Assembly: GCF_003449015.1 (NCBI RefSeq)
Contig: NZ_QRGD01000003.1
Coordinates: 248,001-312,000, forward strand
Length of the DNA stretch: 64,000 bases
Direction of reading: 5' to 3'
Source: Aureibaculum luteum
Lineage (GTDB): Bacteria > Bacteroidota > Bacteroidia > Flavobacteriales > Flavobacteriaceae
Shown here piece by piece: positions 1-10,531 of this stretch. The position numbers and the translations under genes are program-made. Numbering within the stretch: the first letter of the stretch is position 1; the number at the start of each line of letters is the position of its first letter. The notes below the pieces were generated by a model, which did no database searches, was not told where the DNA came from, and saw only the letters and a list, made by a program, of their open reading frames with translations.

Positions 1-3000
1 ATTCCTTACAAAATTTTCTGTCTCAATAGTAGTAGCCAATTCATCTTTACCTAAATGTTCTTTACCGAAAGGCAATAAAACTTTAAATTTTGTTCCACTA
101 CCTATTTCACTTTCCACATCAATAATTCCTCTATGTAATCTAACAAAACTCTGAACAACTTCTAGACCTATGCCTGTTCCTCCATAATAAGCCTTATTTA
201 AGTTATCAACCTGATAAAACCGCTCAAATATTTTAGTTAACTGCTCAGGTTCTAAACCTGGCCCTGTATCAGATATACTAATTGCTACGTATTCTTTGAT
301 CAATAAATTATCGTTTAATTCCTCTAATTTAGAATTAGAATCTTTCATTGATATTTCAATAGTAATAGCACCTCCTTCTGGAGTTACCTTAAATGCATTG
401 GAAAGAATATTAAAAATTATCTTTTCAAGCATATTTTTATCTGCCCACAAATCTAATTCAGAAACGTCTGCATCTACATTCAAATAAATATTCCTCCGTG
501 TAGCCTCTTCGTCAAAGTAACTAACAATGTCTTCGCAAAATGGAATTAGATTTAATTTATTCGCTTTAATTTTTAATTTATGTTGCTCCAGTTTTCTAAA
601 GTCCATTAACTCATTGGTTAACCTTGATAATCTTTTTGCATTTTTTTCAATAATTTGAAGTTTTCCTTTGACATCATCAGGAAAATCTGCAACTTTATTA
701 TTAATTAAATTTGTTAACGGGCTTAGAATAAGTGTTAATGGTGTTCTAAACTCATGGGATATATTTGTAAAAAATTGAAATTTCTTATCATTTAACTCCT
801 CTTCTTGAAACCTTTTATTTCTCTCATTAGCGATTACTTGTTTTTCTCTAATTCTGTTCTGAGTAATCGTATAGAGTAAATATAAAATCAATAAAAGAAG
901 AGCTAAATAGGTCAAAAATGCCCAATTCGTTTTCCACCAAGGGGGTAGGATTTTAATCGACAAACTTAAGGGTACCTCATTCCATACACCATCATTATTA
1001 GCTGCTTTTAATTTGAAAACATATTCACCATGATTTAAATGTGTGTAAGTAGCACTGCGTAAATTGCCCACATAATTCCAAGAACTCTCTAAGCCTTCCA
1101 AATAATAAGCGTATTGATTTTTTTCTGATCTTGTATAATTAATTGCAGCAAATTCTATTGTAAATACCGATTGTGAATTATCTAACGTAATACTTTTAGT
1201 TTCTGCAATTACTTTTTTTAATGGAGAGTTTTTTTGATAAGGCAATATGGATTCATTGAATAATTTAAAGCCTACTAAATATAATGAAGGTACACTAATA
1301 TTAATTTTAATGTCTTTAGGATTAAAATAATCAATACCTTTATAATTACCGAAATAAAGAATACCCTCTTTATCTCTTAACGCAGCATTAAAATTAAAGT
1401 CATTGGAAAGTAGACCATCATTAACTGTATAATTTATAAAAGTATTACTCTTTCTATCTAATTTTGAGATGCCCTCATTACCTGTTAACCATAAATCGCC
1501 TTCTTTACTTTGAATAATTCCTGCAACATTTTCTTCTTGCAAACCCGACAACCTGTTGTACCACTCTAACTCATCAGTATTAATATTGTATTTACATAAA
1601 CCGGCCCCTCTTGTACCAATCCATAAAATATTATCAGTACCTAAGTGTAATGATAAAATATGATTAGCACTGGCATAATTACCATATTTTTCAGCTAACC
1701 TTTTTTCCATAGAAACTATTGAAAATTGGCCATTTGGTAGTTTTTTTATCTTAAACAACCCCTTTGTAGTACCTAACCAAATGTTACTTTCTGGATCAAT
1801 CAACACTTTTCTAACATCACTTGTAGTAATACCATTTTCAACAAAAGGTTTTGACTTATAATGCGTAATTTCTTTACTAACCGGATCAAAAGAGTGAAGC
1901 CCTTTAAAAAAAGTACCTATCCAAATAGTACCATTAGGATCTTCACTAATACTTAATATGGTATTAGAGGTTAACTTCCCTTTTGTGTTTTTTATATTGT
2001 AATTAATAAATTTATTACTACCTTTCTTCAATAGAAAAACACCACTATCCCAACTTCCTGCCCAAATATTCTCTTTACTATCGATAAAAATAGTTTCAAT
2101 ATAATCACTCGTCAATCCTGAATAAGGGAAATTGTCTACTTTATTAATGTGCGTATATTTATCCGTTTTCAGATTATAAATATCTATACCACCACCATCC
2201 ATACCAATCCATAACCTTTCTGATTTATCTTTTACAATTCCCATAACGGAATTTGCTTTTAAAGAATTTGGATTACGTGATAAACTCTCTATATTTCTAA
2301 ACTTATCATATAGATTATCACTTACTGCAAGACCACTATTATAGTATCCCATCCAAATTCTCTTATTAGAATCTAAAAACAAAGACCAAATAGAATTAGA
2401 ATGAATACTTTTCTCATCTTGCTTATTCAGTAAATAATTCTTAATTACTTTACCCGAAGTCTCTAAATGAAACAGTCCATCATTCTCAGTACCAATCATT
2501 AGGCTATGGTCGTCTAATTGAATCATCGTCATAATCATTTTATCAGAAATCGCAAAATGATTATATTCAGTTAGTTCTTTACTACGACTATTCCCAATCT
2601 TAAATTTAAAAACCCCGTCAGACAAAGTTCCTACCCATAAATTATTATCGGTATCTACCAACATGGTTTCTATAAAATTAGCTATTGGTGTTCTCTTGTT
2701 TTTATCAACATACACCACATTAACTAATGAATTTGTTTCAACATCAACTTCCTTTAGGCCTAAATTTGTACCGACAAATAGTCTTCCTGATCCTGCTAGT
2801 TGAATTCTATTTATATTTATGATAACAGATTGATTGTTTAAAGTAGAATTGGATACTTTTTCAGCCTTAAAGCTTTCTAAATTCAACTTAAAAAGCCCTT
2901 GTTTATAGGTACCTACAAAAAGATTACCCAAACTATCTTGCTCTATACTACGAATGGAAGCATTGGTTTGTTTTTCACTGCCCAAAGAAATCTTTTTAAA

Positions 3001-3387
3001 CTGATCTAAATCTTGATTGTACAAATTCAGTCCTTCTTCAGTGCCAATCCATATTCTATTTTTAGAATCTAACTTTGCACAATTAACGAGACTATTACTT
3101 ATAGAGCTATCGTCATTTAATTTATGTTTGTACGAAATATGATCAATACCGTCATACCTTATTAATCCGGTTCCATTGGTACCCATCCAAATAATACCAT
3201 ACTGATCTTGAATAATTGTAGAAATGGCGACATTAGAAATACCATTTTTTATATTGACAAAACTGTAGTCCAAATTTGGCAATTGTGCGGACAAATTACT
3301 TGTAAAAAAACAACAAACAACAAGAAATAGTAACATCAGTTTTTTCAAACTTACTCTATTAACCACGCTGTTATTGTCTTTTAACAT
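1..3387 (-). CDS. Hybrid two-component system sensor (HTCS), C-terminus cut by window edge
   Basis: The minus strand is open from the ATG at 3387 to the window edge (1129 codons seen). After a signal peptide (about residues 1-35, ending SNLSAQ) come many beta-propeller-type repeats with WIGT/WMGT motifs (to about residue 700), a Y_Y_Y-like domain, then the junction ILPPWWKTNWA and a membrane segment at about 822-843. A HisKA box follows with the phosphoacceptor His878 in NISHEFRTPLT, then a HATPase domain with DTGPG (1040-1044) and GTGIGL (1070-1075). The missing end should carry a receiver and an AraC-type DNA-binding domain, as in Bacteroidetes HTCS proteins. Known family members sense glycan fragments in the periplasm and switch on polysaccharide-use genes. 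The adjoining galM-tal-tkt-GH3 genes make such a role likely. The ligand is unknown. Confidence 0.93.
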   Translation of the reverse strand, partial: MLKDNNSVVNRVSLKKLMLLFLVVCCFFTSNLSAQLPNLDYSFVNIKNGISNVAISTIIQDQYGIIWMGTNGTGLIRYDGIDHISYKHKLNDDSSISNSLVNCAKLDSKNRIWIGTEEGLNLYNQDLDQFKKISLGSEKQTNASIRSIEQDSLGNLFVGTYKQGLFKLNLESFKAEKVSNSTLNNQSVIININRIQLAGSGRLFVGTNLGLKEVDVETNSLVNVVYVDKNKRTPIANFIETMLVDTDNNLWVGTLSDGVFKFKIGNSRSKELTEYNHFAISDKMIMTMIQLDDHSLMIGTENDGLFHLETSGKVIKNYLLNKQDEKSIHSNSIWSLFLDSNKRIWMGYYNSGLAVSDNLYDKFRNIESLSRNPNSLKANSVMGIVKDKSERLWIGMDGGGIDIYNLKTDKYTHINKVDNFPYSGLTSDYIETIFIDSKENIWAGSWDSGVFLLKKGSNKFINYNIKNTKGKLTSNTILSISEDPNGTIWIGTFFKGLHSFDPVSKEITHYKSKPFVENGITTSDVRKVLIDPESNIWLGTTKGLFKIKKLPNGQFSIVSMEKRLAEKYGNYASANHILSLHLGTDNILWIGTRGAGLCKYNINTDELEWYNRLSGLQEENVAGIIQSKEGDLWLTGNEGISKLDRKSNTFINYTVNDGLLSNDFNFNAALRDKEGILYFGNYKGIDYFNPKDIKINISVPSLYLVGFKLFNESILPYQKNSPLKKVIAETKSITLDNSQSVFTIEFAAINYTRSEKNQYAYYLEGLESSWNYVGNLRSATYTHLNHGEYVFKLKAANNDGVWNEVPLSLSIKILPPWWKTNWAFLTYLALLLLILYLLYTITQNRIREKQVIANERNKRFQEEELNDKKFQFFTNISHEFRTPLTLILSPLTNLINNKVADFPDDVKGKLQIIEKNAKRLSRLTNELMDFRKLEQHKLKIKANKLNLIPFCEDIVSYFDEEATRRNIYLNVDADVSELDLWADKNMLEKIIFNILSNAFKVTPEGGAITIEISMKDSNSKLEELNDNLLIKEYVAISISDTGPGLEPEQLTKIFERFYQVDNLNKAYYGGTGIGLEVVQSFVRLHRGIIDVESEIGSGTKFKVLLPFGKEHLGKDELATTIETENFVRN

Positions 3388-3588
3388 AAACCTGTAATTG
3401 TTCTTTAAACGTATTGAAAATTTTTATTTTATTAAAATAAGCGGATTCTAAAATAAAAAAAAATACTTAATATTTCATTGCCAATATCAAGTACCTTTTA
3501 GTAAGCATATAAATCTTCGTCATAATTAGTACATCTATCTTGGTAAAAAGTATGAACTATCACTATATCGTTATTTATTAGCAATACG

Positions 3589-4749
3589 CTACTTAACAGA
3601 AAATTTATAAGATGTTCTTGATTTATAAGTTTCACCAACATTCAGTACAACTGATGGAAAATTGAGCTGATTTGGAGAATCCGGATAATGTTGTGTTTCT
3701 AAACAAAACCCTGTTCTTTTACCATGCGTGCCATTAAGGTGGTTCCCTGTATAAAACTGAACGCCAGGTTCATCAGAAAAAACCTCAAGCACTCTTCCGC
3801 TTTCTTCATGATATGCTTCTGCAATTAGCCTGACATCTTCATTTTGATTATTCAACACCCAGCAATGGTCATACCCAAAACCAAACTTTATTTGTTGATT
3901 ATCGGCATCAATATCAGCACCAATTATTTTAAATGATCTAAAGTCAAAGGGTGTATTTTCAACTGAAACAAGCTCACCAGTGGGAATAAGATTTTTATTT
4001 ACGGGCACTATTTTATCTGCTCGTATTTGTAATTTATGGTCTAAAATGTCATTCTTAAAATCCCCAGATAAATTAAAATAAGAATGGTTTGTTAAATTGA
4101 TTATTGTCTTTTTATCTGTACTCGCCTCATATAAAATATCCAGAGTATTTTCAGAATTTAAGGTAAACGTTACCGTTGTATTTAAATTTCCTGGAAATCC
4201 TTCTTCCATGTCTATACTTAGATAGTTTAAGACCAAAGAAACAGAATTTTCATCTGATTTAGTAGTGGCGTTCCAAACTACATTATCAAAGCCTTTATCG
4301 CCACCATGCAAACTATTTGGAGCATTGTTTAAAGCTAAGGTATATTCCTTATCATCTAAGCTAAATTTGCCATTTGCAATACGGTTTCCAAAACGTCCAA
4401 TAGTAGCTCCCAAATAAGAATCACCATTTATATATTGGGGTAACGAATCGTAACCTAAAACAACATTCTCTATTACACCTTTTTTATTAGGCACTTTAAT
4501 AGATTTTATTATTCCTCCATAATTTATTATTTCAACCTCAACACCATTTTTATTTTTTAAGGTAAAACAGTCTATAGAAATTCCATCAGGAGTAGTTCCA
4601 TACTTACTTTTATTAATAGTCATAGCATGATTTTTTAAAGCGTCATCCTTTAAATTTAAACTGCTTTTTATATCCTTTTTACATTGAAATAAAAAACAAA
4701 GGGAAATTACAATTAATAAATTACCAATAAATTTGTTCTGACGTTTCAT
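3589..4749 (-). CDS. galM: Aldose 1-epimerase (mutarotase), lipoprotein
   Basis: This 386-residue protein interconverts alpha and beta anomers of free aldoses. The N-terminus is a lipoprotein signal with lipobox LFQC near residue 23, so it should be anchored outside the cytoplasmic membrane. Family marks are GRFGNRIANG, the catalytic-His region LTNHSYFNL, the GYDHCW segment, and the catalytic-Glu region FCLETQHYPDSPNQ near the C-terminus. It is the last gene of the GH3-tkt-tal-galM run, 59 bp after tal. An exported mutarotase next to an exported glycosidase fits processing of newly released sugar before or during uptake. The preferred sugar (galactose, arabinose, xylose or glucose) cannot be read from sequence. 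Confidence 0.92.
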   Translation of the reverse strand: MKRQNKFIGNLLIVISLCFLFQCKKDIKSSLNLKDDALKNHAMTINKSKYGTTPDGISIDCFTLKNKNGVEVEIINYGGIIKSIKVPNKKGVIENVVLGYDSLPQYINGDSYLGATIGRFGNRIANGKFSLDDKEYTLALNNAPNSLHGGDKGFDNVVWNATTKSDENSVSLVLNYLSIDMEEGFPGNLNTTVTFTLNSENTLDILYEASTDKKTIINLTNHSYFNLSGDFKNDILDHKLQIRADKIVPVNKNLIPTGELVSVENTPFDFRSFKIIGADIDADNQQIKFGFGYDHCWVLNNQNEDVRLIAEAYHEESGRVLEVFSDEPGVQFYTGNHLNGTHGKRTGFCLETQHYPDSPNQLNFPSVVLNVGETYKSRTSYKFSVK

Positions 4750-4808
4750 TATATAAAAAAGTTAACCGATGAAATTTGATTCACCGGCTAACTCATTAAA
4801 AAAAATTC

Positions 4809-5462
4809 TTAATTACCTTTAGCGTAATCGGTTAAAAACTGAGCCAATCCACTATCTGTTAGTGGGTGTTTCAATAATCCCGTGATTGATGATAAAGGTC
4901 CAGTCATTACATCTGAGCCTATTTTTGCACAGTTAATTACGTGCATTGTATTTCTAATAGAAGCGGCTAATATTTGAGTTTTAAAACCATAGTTATCATA
5001 AACAAGTCTAATTTCTTCTATTAAATTCAATCCATCTGTTGAGATATCATCTAAACGTCCTAAAAATGGAGAAACATAAGTAGCTCCTGCTTTGGCTGCT
5101 AACAATGCTTGCCCAACTGAAAACACTAATGTTACATTTGTTTTAATGCCTTTATCTGAAAAGTATTTACAAGCTTTAACACCTGCTGCAATCATTGGTA
5201 ATTTCACAACAATTTGAGGATTTAAGGCTGCTAACTCTTCACCTTGTTTTACCATTCCATCATAATCTGTTGCAATAACCTCTGCTGATACATCACCCTC
5301 AACTGCTTCACAGATATCACGGTAATGTTGTAAAATATTTTCAGCTCCAGTAATTCCTTCTTTCGCCATTAATGATGGATTTGTTGTTACACCATCTAAT
5401 ACTCCTAAATCTTGAGCTTCTTTAATCTGGTCAAGATTTGCTGTGTCTATAAAAAATTTCAT
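4809..5462 (-). CDS. tal: Transaldolase, small TalC/Fsa-like subfamily
   Basis: The 217-residue protein has the length of the short transaldolase subfamily that includes fructose-6-phosphate aldolase. It starts MKFFIDTANLDQIKEA, carries the GVTTNPSL motif, the Schiff-base lysine segment VVKLPM, and the NVTLVFS and YVSPFLGRLDD strands of the TIM barrel. It should transfer dihydroxyacetone units between sedoheptulose-7-phosphate and glyceraldehyde-3-phosphate in the non-oxidative pentose phosphate pathway. It lies 11 bp after transketolase, so the two are probably co-transcribed and work on pentoses released by the GH3 enzyme upstream. Members of this subfamily can be true transaldolases or F6P aldolases; pairing with tkt favours transaldolase. 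Confidence 0.93.
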   Translation of the reverse strand: MKFFIDTANLDQIKEAQDLGVLDGVTTNPSLMAKEGITGAENILQHYRDICEAVEGDVSAEVIATDYDGMVKQGEELAALNPQIVVKLPMIAAGVKACKYFSDKGIKTNVTLVFSVGQALLAAKAGATYVSPFLGRLDDISTDGLNLIEEIRLVYDNYGFKTQILAASIRNTMHVINCAKIGSDVMTGPLSSITGLLKHPLTDSGLAQFLTDYAKGN

Positions 5463-5473
5463 ATAATTTGTTT

Positions 5474-7510
5474 TTATAAGGTTTTTAAATATTCTAATAC
5501 TTCATTGCTTACTTTCTCTCCTGTAAATCCGAATTTTTCATCAAGCACATTTGCCGGAGCAGAGTACCCAAAGTGATCTAATCCGAAGACACTACCGTTA
5601 CCTCCAACTAATCCTTGTAGATTTACAGGTAAACCTGCCGTTAAACCAAACAATGGCTTATCATTAGGAATTACACTTTTTTGATAGTCTTTAGACTGTA
5701 ATCTGAACAAACCTTCTGAAATTATTGAAGCAATGCTCACTTTTAATCCATTTTTAGACTCTAAAATTTCAGCTGCAGCAACCAAAGTGGCAACTTCTGA
5801 TCCGTTGGCTATTAAAACAACATCTGGATTTTCAACTTCTTTCACTAAATAACCTCCTTTTTCTGACGCTAAAGCTTCACTATATCTTGAAGAACCAATT
5901 GCTTCTAAATCTTTAATACCTTGTCTTGAAAGTATTAAACCTGAAGGTGTACTTTTATTCTCCAACGCCATTTTCCATGCTACGCTTGTTTCTGCTGAAT
6001 CAGCAGGTCTTAAGGCTAAAAAACTTGGATCACCGCTATGATTTTTTAATTTTTCTAACAATCGCAATTGAGCTTCTTGCTCAACTGGCTGATGTGTAGG
6101 TCCATCTTCTCCTACGCGGAAAGCATCATGTGTCCACACATACTTTACAGGTAACTCTTGAATACAACTCAATCGAATGGCTGGTTTCATATAATCTGAA
6201 AACACAAAGAATGTTGCTACTACTGGGATAATTCCACCATGTAATGCAATACCATTTGCAATACAAGCCATTGTTAACTCCGCAACACCTGCTTGTAAGA
6301 ATGAACCACTAAAGTCTCCTTTTTGTAATGCATGTGTTTTCTTTAAAAAGCCATCCGTTTTATCACTATTTGATAAATCTGCAGATGACACAATCATATT
6401 TTCTACATTTTCAGCTAAATACGCTAACACATTAGAAGAAGCTGCTCTTGTTGCCAATCCTGCTTTTTGCTCTATAGATTCAAAATCTAATTCTGGTAAC
6501 TCTCCAGATAAAAAGAAATCTAATTTTTTAGCTAATGCTTCATTTTCACTTTTCCAAGTCGCAATTTCTGATTTCTTTTTCGCCGCTTCAGCAGTTTTTT
6601 GTGCTATCAAGTTTTTATAAAATTGCTCTACATCAGCAAAAATATCAAATGGACTTTCAGTATTTGCCCCTAAATTTACCATTGTTTTTGCGTAATCTGC
6701 CCCCGTATTTCCAATAGGCTGACCGTGCAATTCGCAATAGCCCTCAAACATACTTCCGTCAGCGGCAACACAACCTTTACCCATTATGGTTTTACCAATA
6801 ATTAAAGTTGGTCTTTCTGTCTCATTATTTGCATCAGTTAATGCTTTTCTAATTTCATCATGGTTATGACCATCAATAGTCAATACATTCCAGCCCCAAG
6901 CTTTATACTTCATTTCAGTGTCTTCACTTGTCACCTCATCTGTAGAACTTGACAATTGAATATCATTAGAGTCATAAAACATAATAAAATTACTTAGGCC
7001 TAGATGTCCTGCAATTCTACCTGCTCCTTGCGAAATCTCTTCTTGAACACCACCATCAGAAATAAAACCATACGTTTTATAATTCATCCAATCTCCAAAT
7101 CGAGCTTCTAAGAATTTAGTTGCAATAGCTGCTCCAACACCCATAGTATGTCCTTGACCTAATGGCCCAGAAGTATTCTCTATTCCTCTTTTTACATCAA
7201 CTTCTGGATGACCAGGAGTTATTGAACCCCATTGTCTAAAATTAGCAACATCATCTTTCTTATAATTACCTAAAAGATAATACTGAGCATACATTAATGT
7301 TGATAAATGGCCTGCATCCATAAAAAAACGATCTCTAAACGGCCATGTCATATCTGTTGGATCATACTTAAAAAATTCTGAATATAAGATATGCATAAAA
7401 TCTGCTCCACCCATTGGACCTCCTGGGTGTCCCGAATTTGCCTTTTCTACCATTGCTACTGCTAATGCACGTATATTATCAGCTGCTTGTTGATCAATTT
7501 GTTTATTCAT
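5474..7510 (-). CDS. tkt: Transketolase
   Basis: A full-length (678 residues) single-chain transketolase, thiamine-diphosphate dependent, moving two-carbon ketol units in the pentose phosphate pathway. Visible marks are ANSGHPGGPMGGAD at the N-terminus, SGPLGQGHTMGVGAA, the ThDP/Mg region FISDGGVQEE followed by YDSNDIQLSS, and in the pyrimidine domain THDAFRVGEDGPTHQP. The C-terminal domain includes VVLIANGSEVATLV. It sits between the GH3 gene (25 bp upstream) and tal (11 bp downstream) in one direction. The clustering with a glycosidase suggests an inducible copy for pentose use rather than the only housekeeping copy, but that is inference. Confidence 0.96.
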   Translation of the reverse strand: MNKQIDQQAADNIRALAVAMVEKANSGHPGGPMGGADFMHILYSEFFKYDPTDMTWPFRDRFFMDAGHLSTLMYAQYYLLGNYKKDDVANFRQWGSITPGHPEVDVKRGIENTSGPLGQGHTMGVGAAIATKFLEARFGDWMNYKTYGFISDGGVQEEISQGAGRIAGHLGLSNFIMFYDSNDIQLSSSTDEVTSEDTEMKYKAWGWNVLTIDGHNHDEIRKALTDANNETERPTLIIGKTIMGKGCVAADGSMFEGYCELHGQPIGNTGADYAKTMVNLGANTESPFDIFADVEQFYKNLIAQKTAEAAKKKSEIATWKSENEALAKKLDFFLSGELPELDFESIEQKAGLATRAASSNVLAYLAENVENMIVSSADLSNSDKTDGFLKKTHALQKGDFSGSFLQAGVAELTMACIANGIALHGGIIPVVATFFVFSDYMKPAIRLSCIQELPVKYVWTHDAFRVGEDGPTHQPVEQEAQLRLLEKLKNHSGDPSFLALRPADSAETSVAWKMALENKSTPSGLILSRQGIKDLEAIGSSRYSEALASEKGGYLVKEVENPDVVLIANGSEVATLVAAAEILESKNGLKVSIASIISEGLFRLQSKDYQKSVIPNDKPLFGLTAGLPVNLQGLVGGNGSVFGLDHFGYSAPANVLDEKFGFTGEKVSNEVLEYLKTL

Positions 7511-7535
7511 GTTTCTATTCTTAAATTAACATCGT

Positions 7536-10178
7536 TTAGTTCGTTATCTTTATTTTTTTTGTTATTACCTGAGTCGATGATGCATCTGCAATTCCATTAA
7601 AAGAAGGCTGTTTACCTCCAATTGAGACGGTAACCATTCCTTTTCTAATTTCTGCTTCTCCATTTTCTTTTATATAGGCATATTTCTCTGAAGAAATATT
7701 AAATTTTACAATTTTTGTTTCACCAGCTTTTAACTGAATCCGCTTAAAACCAACCAGTGATCTAATTGGAGTTTTTTCGTTACTCTCATCTAACGACACA
7801 TATAATTGCACTACTTCATCTCCATTTAATGCTCCTGCATTAGTAACTTCCACTGATACTGGTATTTGTTCCCCAGCTTTTAAGCCATTTGGCACCGCGA
7901 AATTTCGATATGTAAAGTTAGTATAACTTAATCCATGACCAAAAGGAAAAAGAGATTTTCCTTTAAAAAATTTATAAGTTCTATTTTCCATGTCATAAGA
8001 TTTAAAATCTGGCAGATCATCAACGGACTTATAAAAGGTAACTGGTAGTCTTCCTGCAGGGTTATAATCTCCAAATAATACATCAGCAATTGCATTACCA
8101 CCAAACTCTCCAGGATACCATGCTTCTAAAATTGCTGGAATATTTTCACCTGCCCAATTTATTGCCAAGGCACTTCCATTCATTAAAACTAAAATCGTTG
8201 GTTTACCTAAAGCCTGAATTTCTTTCATTAGTTTAATTTGCGACTTTGGCAACGTAATTTCAGAGCGATCTCCTTTATCAAAACCCTCTAAAACGACCGG
8301 CATTTCTTCGCCTTCAATTTCAGGAGACAAGCCTAAACAAAGTATGATAACTTCTGCTTTTTTAGCGACTTCAATTGCAGGCTTTAATAAATCCTTATCT
8401 GTTTTAGCCCATAATAAATGTACTTGAGAATCTGTATGATGGTTCGTATATTCAATTTTAACAGAATACGCCTTCCCTTTTTTCAATTCAGCATCAAAAT
8501 AACCCGTTTTAGGTTCGTGCTCATTAGTAAAATCAACTCGCAATGAATCATTAAAGTAAACTTTACCTCCGGTTCTCGCTTTAAGACCAATTCTGTATTT
8601 TCCTGTTTCTTCGGGGATTAATTCCCCTGTCCATCTGACTGAAAAATCATCGTTCTTCAATTCTTCTATCGGCTTTTTTAACAACCAACTAAAATCTACT
8701 TGAACATCATTTCTGCTAAATGAGGGCTTTCCTTCAAAATTTTCATTTTGATAATACTCACCGTTTAAACCACTAAATTCTCCATTTTTAAGATTAGCTG
8801 ATGGAATTGCAGTCAACAATGGCCAACCCTCAGCAATTTCACTACCTTGAGAGTAATAAACTGTTGCATTTGGTAACTTGTTTGTAATTGCTTTTAAGGG
8901 AGTTATTTTATTATGTGGAGTTCCGTGATAATTACCCAAAAGAACTTGTTCAAAATCTGCATTTGGGCCAATAACAGCAATGGACTTGATATTTTTATTA
9001 AGAGGTAACATATTGTTTTCATTTTTCAACAATACCATTGCCTCTCTTGCTGCTTTTTCAGACAATTGATAATGTTCTGGACTGCAAACTACACTGTAAG
9101 GTATTTTTGCCCATTTTACATTTTCATCTCCATCAAACATCCCTAATTTAAAGCGGGCCATAAATAATCTAGATAATGCTAGATCAATTTTATCTTCTTT
9201 AATTATACCCTTTAACACAGCTTCCGTTAAGTTTGGATCAAAAACACTACCGCAATTCAAATCCGTCCCTCTATCAACAGCCAATGCAGCAGCTTCCTCC
9301 GGAGTATCAACAAGCTCATGCTTGTTTGGCTCCCAAAAATCATTAATTGCCCAACAATCAGAAACTACATATCCATCAAACTTCCATTCATTGCGTAATA
9401 TATCTGTTAACAATAAATTACTACCACAACAAGCCTCATCATTATAGCGATTATATGCACACATTACAGAATGTACTTTAGCGTCATTAACCGCCGCCTC
9501 AAATGCCGGTAAATAGGTTTGACGTAAATCACGATTAGAGGTGTGATAATTGTCCTCGTGTCTTGACTTTTCAGGACCACTATGTACCGCAAAATGTTTC
9601 GCTGTTGCTATAACTTTTAAATATTTTGGATCATCTCCCTGTAAAGCTTTTATAAAATTAACAGCCATTTTACTCGTTAAAAAAGGATCTTCACCATATG
9701 TTTCTTGACCTCTACCCCATCTAGGATCTCTAAATATATTGATGTTAGGTGACCAAAATGTTAGTCCTTGATAAATACCCCTTCGATTGCTATTTGCAAA
9801 ACTATGATGCTTTGCTCTTGCTTCATCAGATATTGCCGTTCCTACTTTGAACAATAAATCCGGATCCCAAGTAGCACCCATACCAATTGCCTGAGGAAAG
9901 ACTGTAGCTTCACCGGCTCTAGCAACACCATGAAGGCATTCATTCCACCAATTATAGGTAGGTATTCCCAAACGAGTAATTGCAGGAGCATCATATCTCA
10001 TTTGAGACACCTTTTCTTTTAGAGTCATCTGTGAAATCAAGTCAGCTACACGCTCTTTGTTAGAAAGTGATGTATTTTGATATTTAAATTGACTTTGACT
10101 ATATGAATTCCAAATACCAATAATGAGCATTAAAACTAATGTAATACACGGTTTTTTAAATTGTAAAGTGAGTTTCAT
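7536..10178 (-). CDS. Glycoside hydrolase family 3, beta-xylosidase/alpha-arabinosidase type with PA14 insert
   Basis: An 880-residue secreted GH3 enzyme with an N-terminal signal segment (hydrophobic to about residue 26). The motif YNWWNECLHGVA near residue 75 is typical of the xylosidase/arabinofuranosidase branch of GH3. KHFAVHSGPE is at about 194-203. The likely nucleophile is Asp274 in YVVSDCW. A PA14-like domain (about 465-600) interrupts the second GH3 domain, and a fibronectin-III-like domain closes the chain (about 780-870). It should release terminal xylose or arabinose from oligosaccharides in the periplasm or outside. It heads the run with tkt, tal and galM, which would feed pentoses into central metabolism. 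Other GH3 specificities such as beta-glucosidase cannot be excluded. Confidence 0.92.
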   Translation of the reverse strand: MKLTLQFKKPCITLVLMLIIGIWNSYSQSQFKYQNTSLSNKERVADLISQMTLKEKVSQMRYDAPAITRLGIPTYNWWNECLHGVARAGEATVFPQAIGMGATWDPDLLFKVGTAISDEARAKHHSFANSNRRGIYQGLTFWSPNINIFRDPRWGRGQETYGEDPFLTSKMAVNFIKALQGDDPKYLKVIATAKHFAVHSGPEKSRHEDNYHTSNRDLRQTYLPAFEAAVNDAKVHSVMCAYNRYNDEACCGSNLLLTDILRNEWKFDGYVVSDCWAINDFWEPNKHELVDTPEEAAALAVDRGTDLNCGSVFDPNLTEAVLKGIIKEDKIDLALSRLFMARFKLGMFDGDENVKWAKIPYSVVCSPEHYQLSEKAAREAMVLLKNENNMLPLNKNIKSIAVIGPNADFEQVLLGNYHGTPHNKITPLKAITNKLPNATVYYSQGSEIAEGWPLLTAIPSANLKNGEFSGLNGEYYQNENFEGKPSFSRNDVQVDFSWLLKKPIEELKNDDFSVRWTGELIPEETGKYRIGLKARTGGKVYFNDSLRVDFTNEHEPKTGYFDAELKKGKAYSVKIEYTNHHTDSQVHLLWAKTDKDLLKPAIEVAKKAEVIILCLGLSPEIEGEEMPVVLEGFDKGDRSEITLPKSQIKLMKEIQALGKPTILVLMNGSALAINWAGENIPAILEAWYPGEFGGNAIADVLFGDYNPAGRLPVTFYKSVDDLPDFKSYDMENRTYKFFKGKSLFPFGHGLSYTNFTYRNFAVPNGLKAGEQIPVSVEVTNAGALNGDEVVQLYVSLDESNEKTPIRSLVGFKRIQLKAGETKIVKFNISSEKYAYIKENGEAEIRKGMVTVSIGGKQPSFNGIADASSTQVITKKIKITN

Positions 10179-10268
10179 AAATGAGGTGATAAAATAAATA
10201 GTTCGTTTTTTTTAAAATCGCTCCAAAGCCCTTCCATTTCATTTTTAATTATCCCTTGGAGTCAGCTA

Positions 10269-10276
10269 CAAATTTA
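10269..10276 (-). promoter_or_regulatory. Possible -7 box of the GH3 operon
   Basis: TAAATTTG on the minus strand fits TAnnTTTG and lies about 90 bp before the GH3 start. No TTG at the usual distance is present, so this is a weak call; an activator such as the HTCS could compensate for a poor -33 element. Confidence 0.3.
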
Positions 10277-10519
10277 CATCTAGGTTCTTCTAATACTTAT
10301 CACAAATCAATCAACCTATAAGACAAATGATGCGTCTCTTAAATTTTACGATTCTATTGACATTTCATTGAACACAAAGGTGCAAATTTCATGAATAAAT
10401 TGAAAATAAATTAGAAATGTAAAAAAAATGATTAAAAACCTTTTGTTGAAGAAATTTGATTAAGGAAAGTGATTTTTATTAGGACTAAAAACCTCTAATT
10501 GGCAAAAACGAATTTGATT

Positions 10520-10531
10520 AACCTATAGGTT
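10520..10531. promoter_or_regulatory. Perfect 12-bp palindrome, candidate operator
   Basis: AACCTATAGGTT is fully self-complementary. A half-site AACCTATA recurs at 10313-10320 in the same intergenic region, nearer the GH3 gene. This looks like a transcription factor site shared by the divergent GH3 and galK promoters, though chance is possible in AT-rich sequence. Confidence 0.35.

Noticed and set aside
296-487. 63-codon plus-strand frame inside the sensor kinase gene
   Set aside because: It is the antisense of a continuous minus-strand HATPase-domain coding frame.
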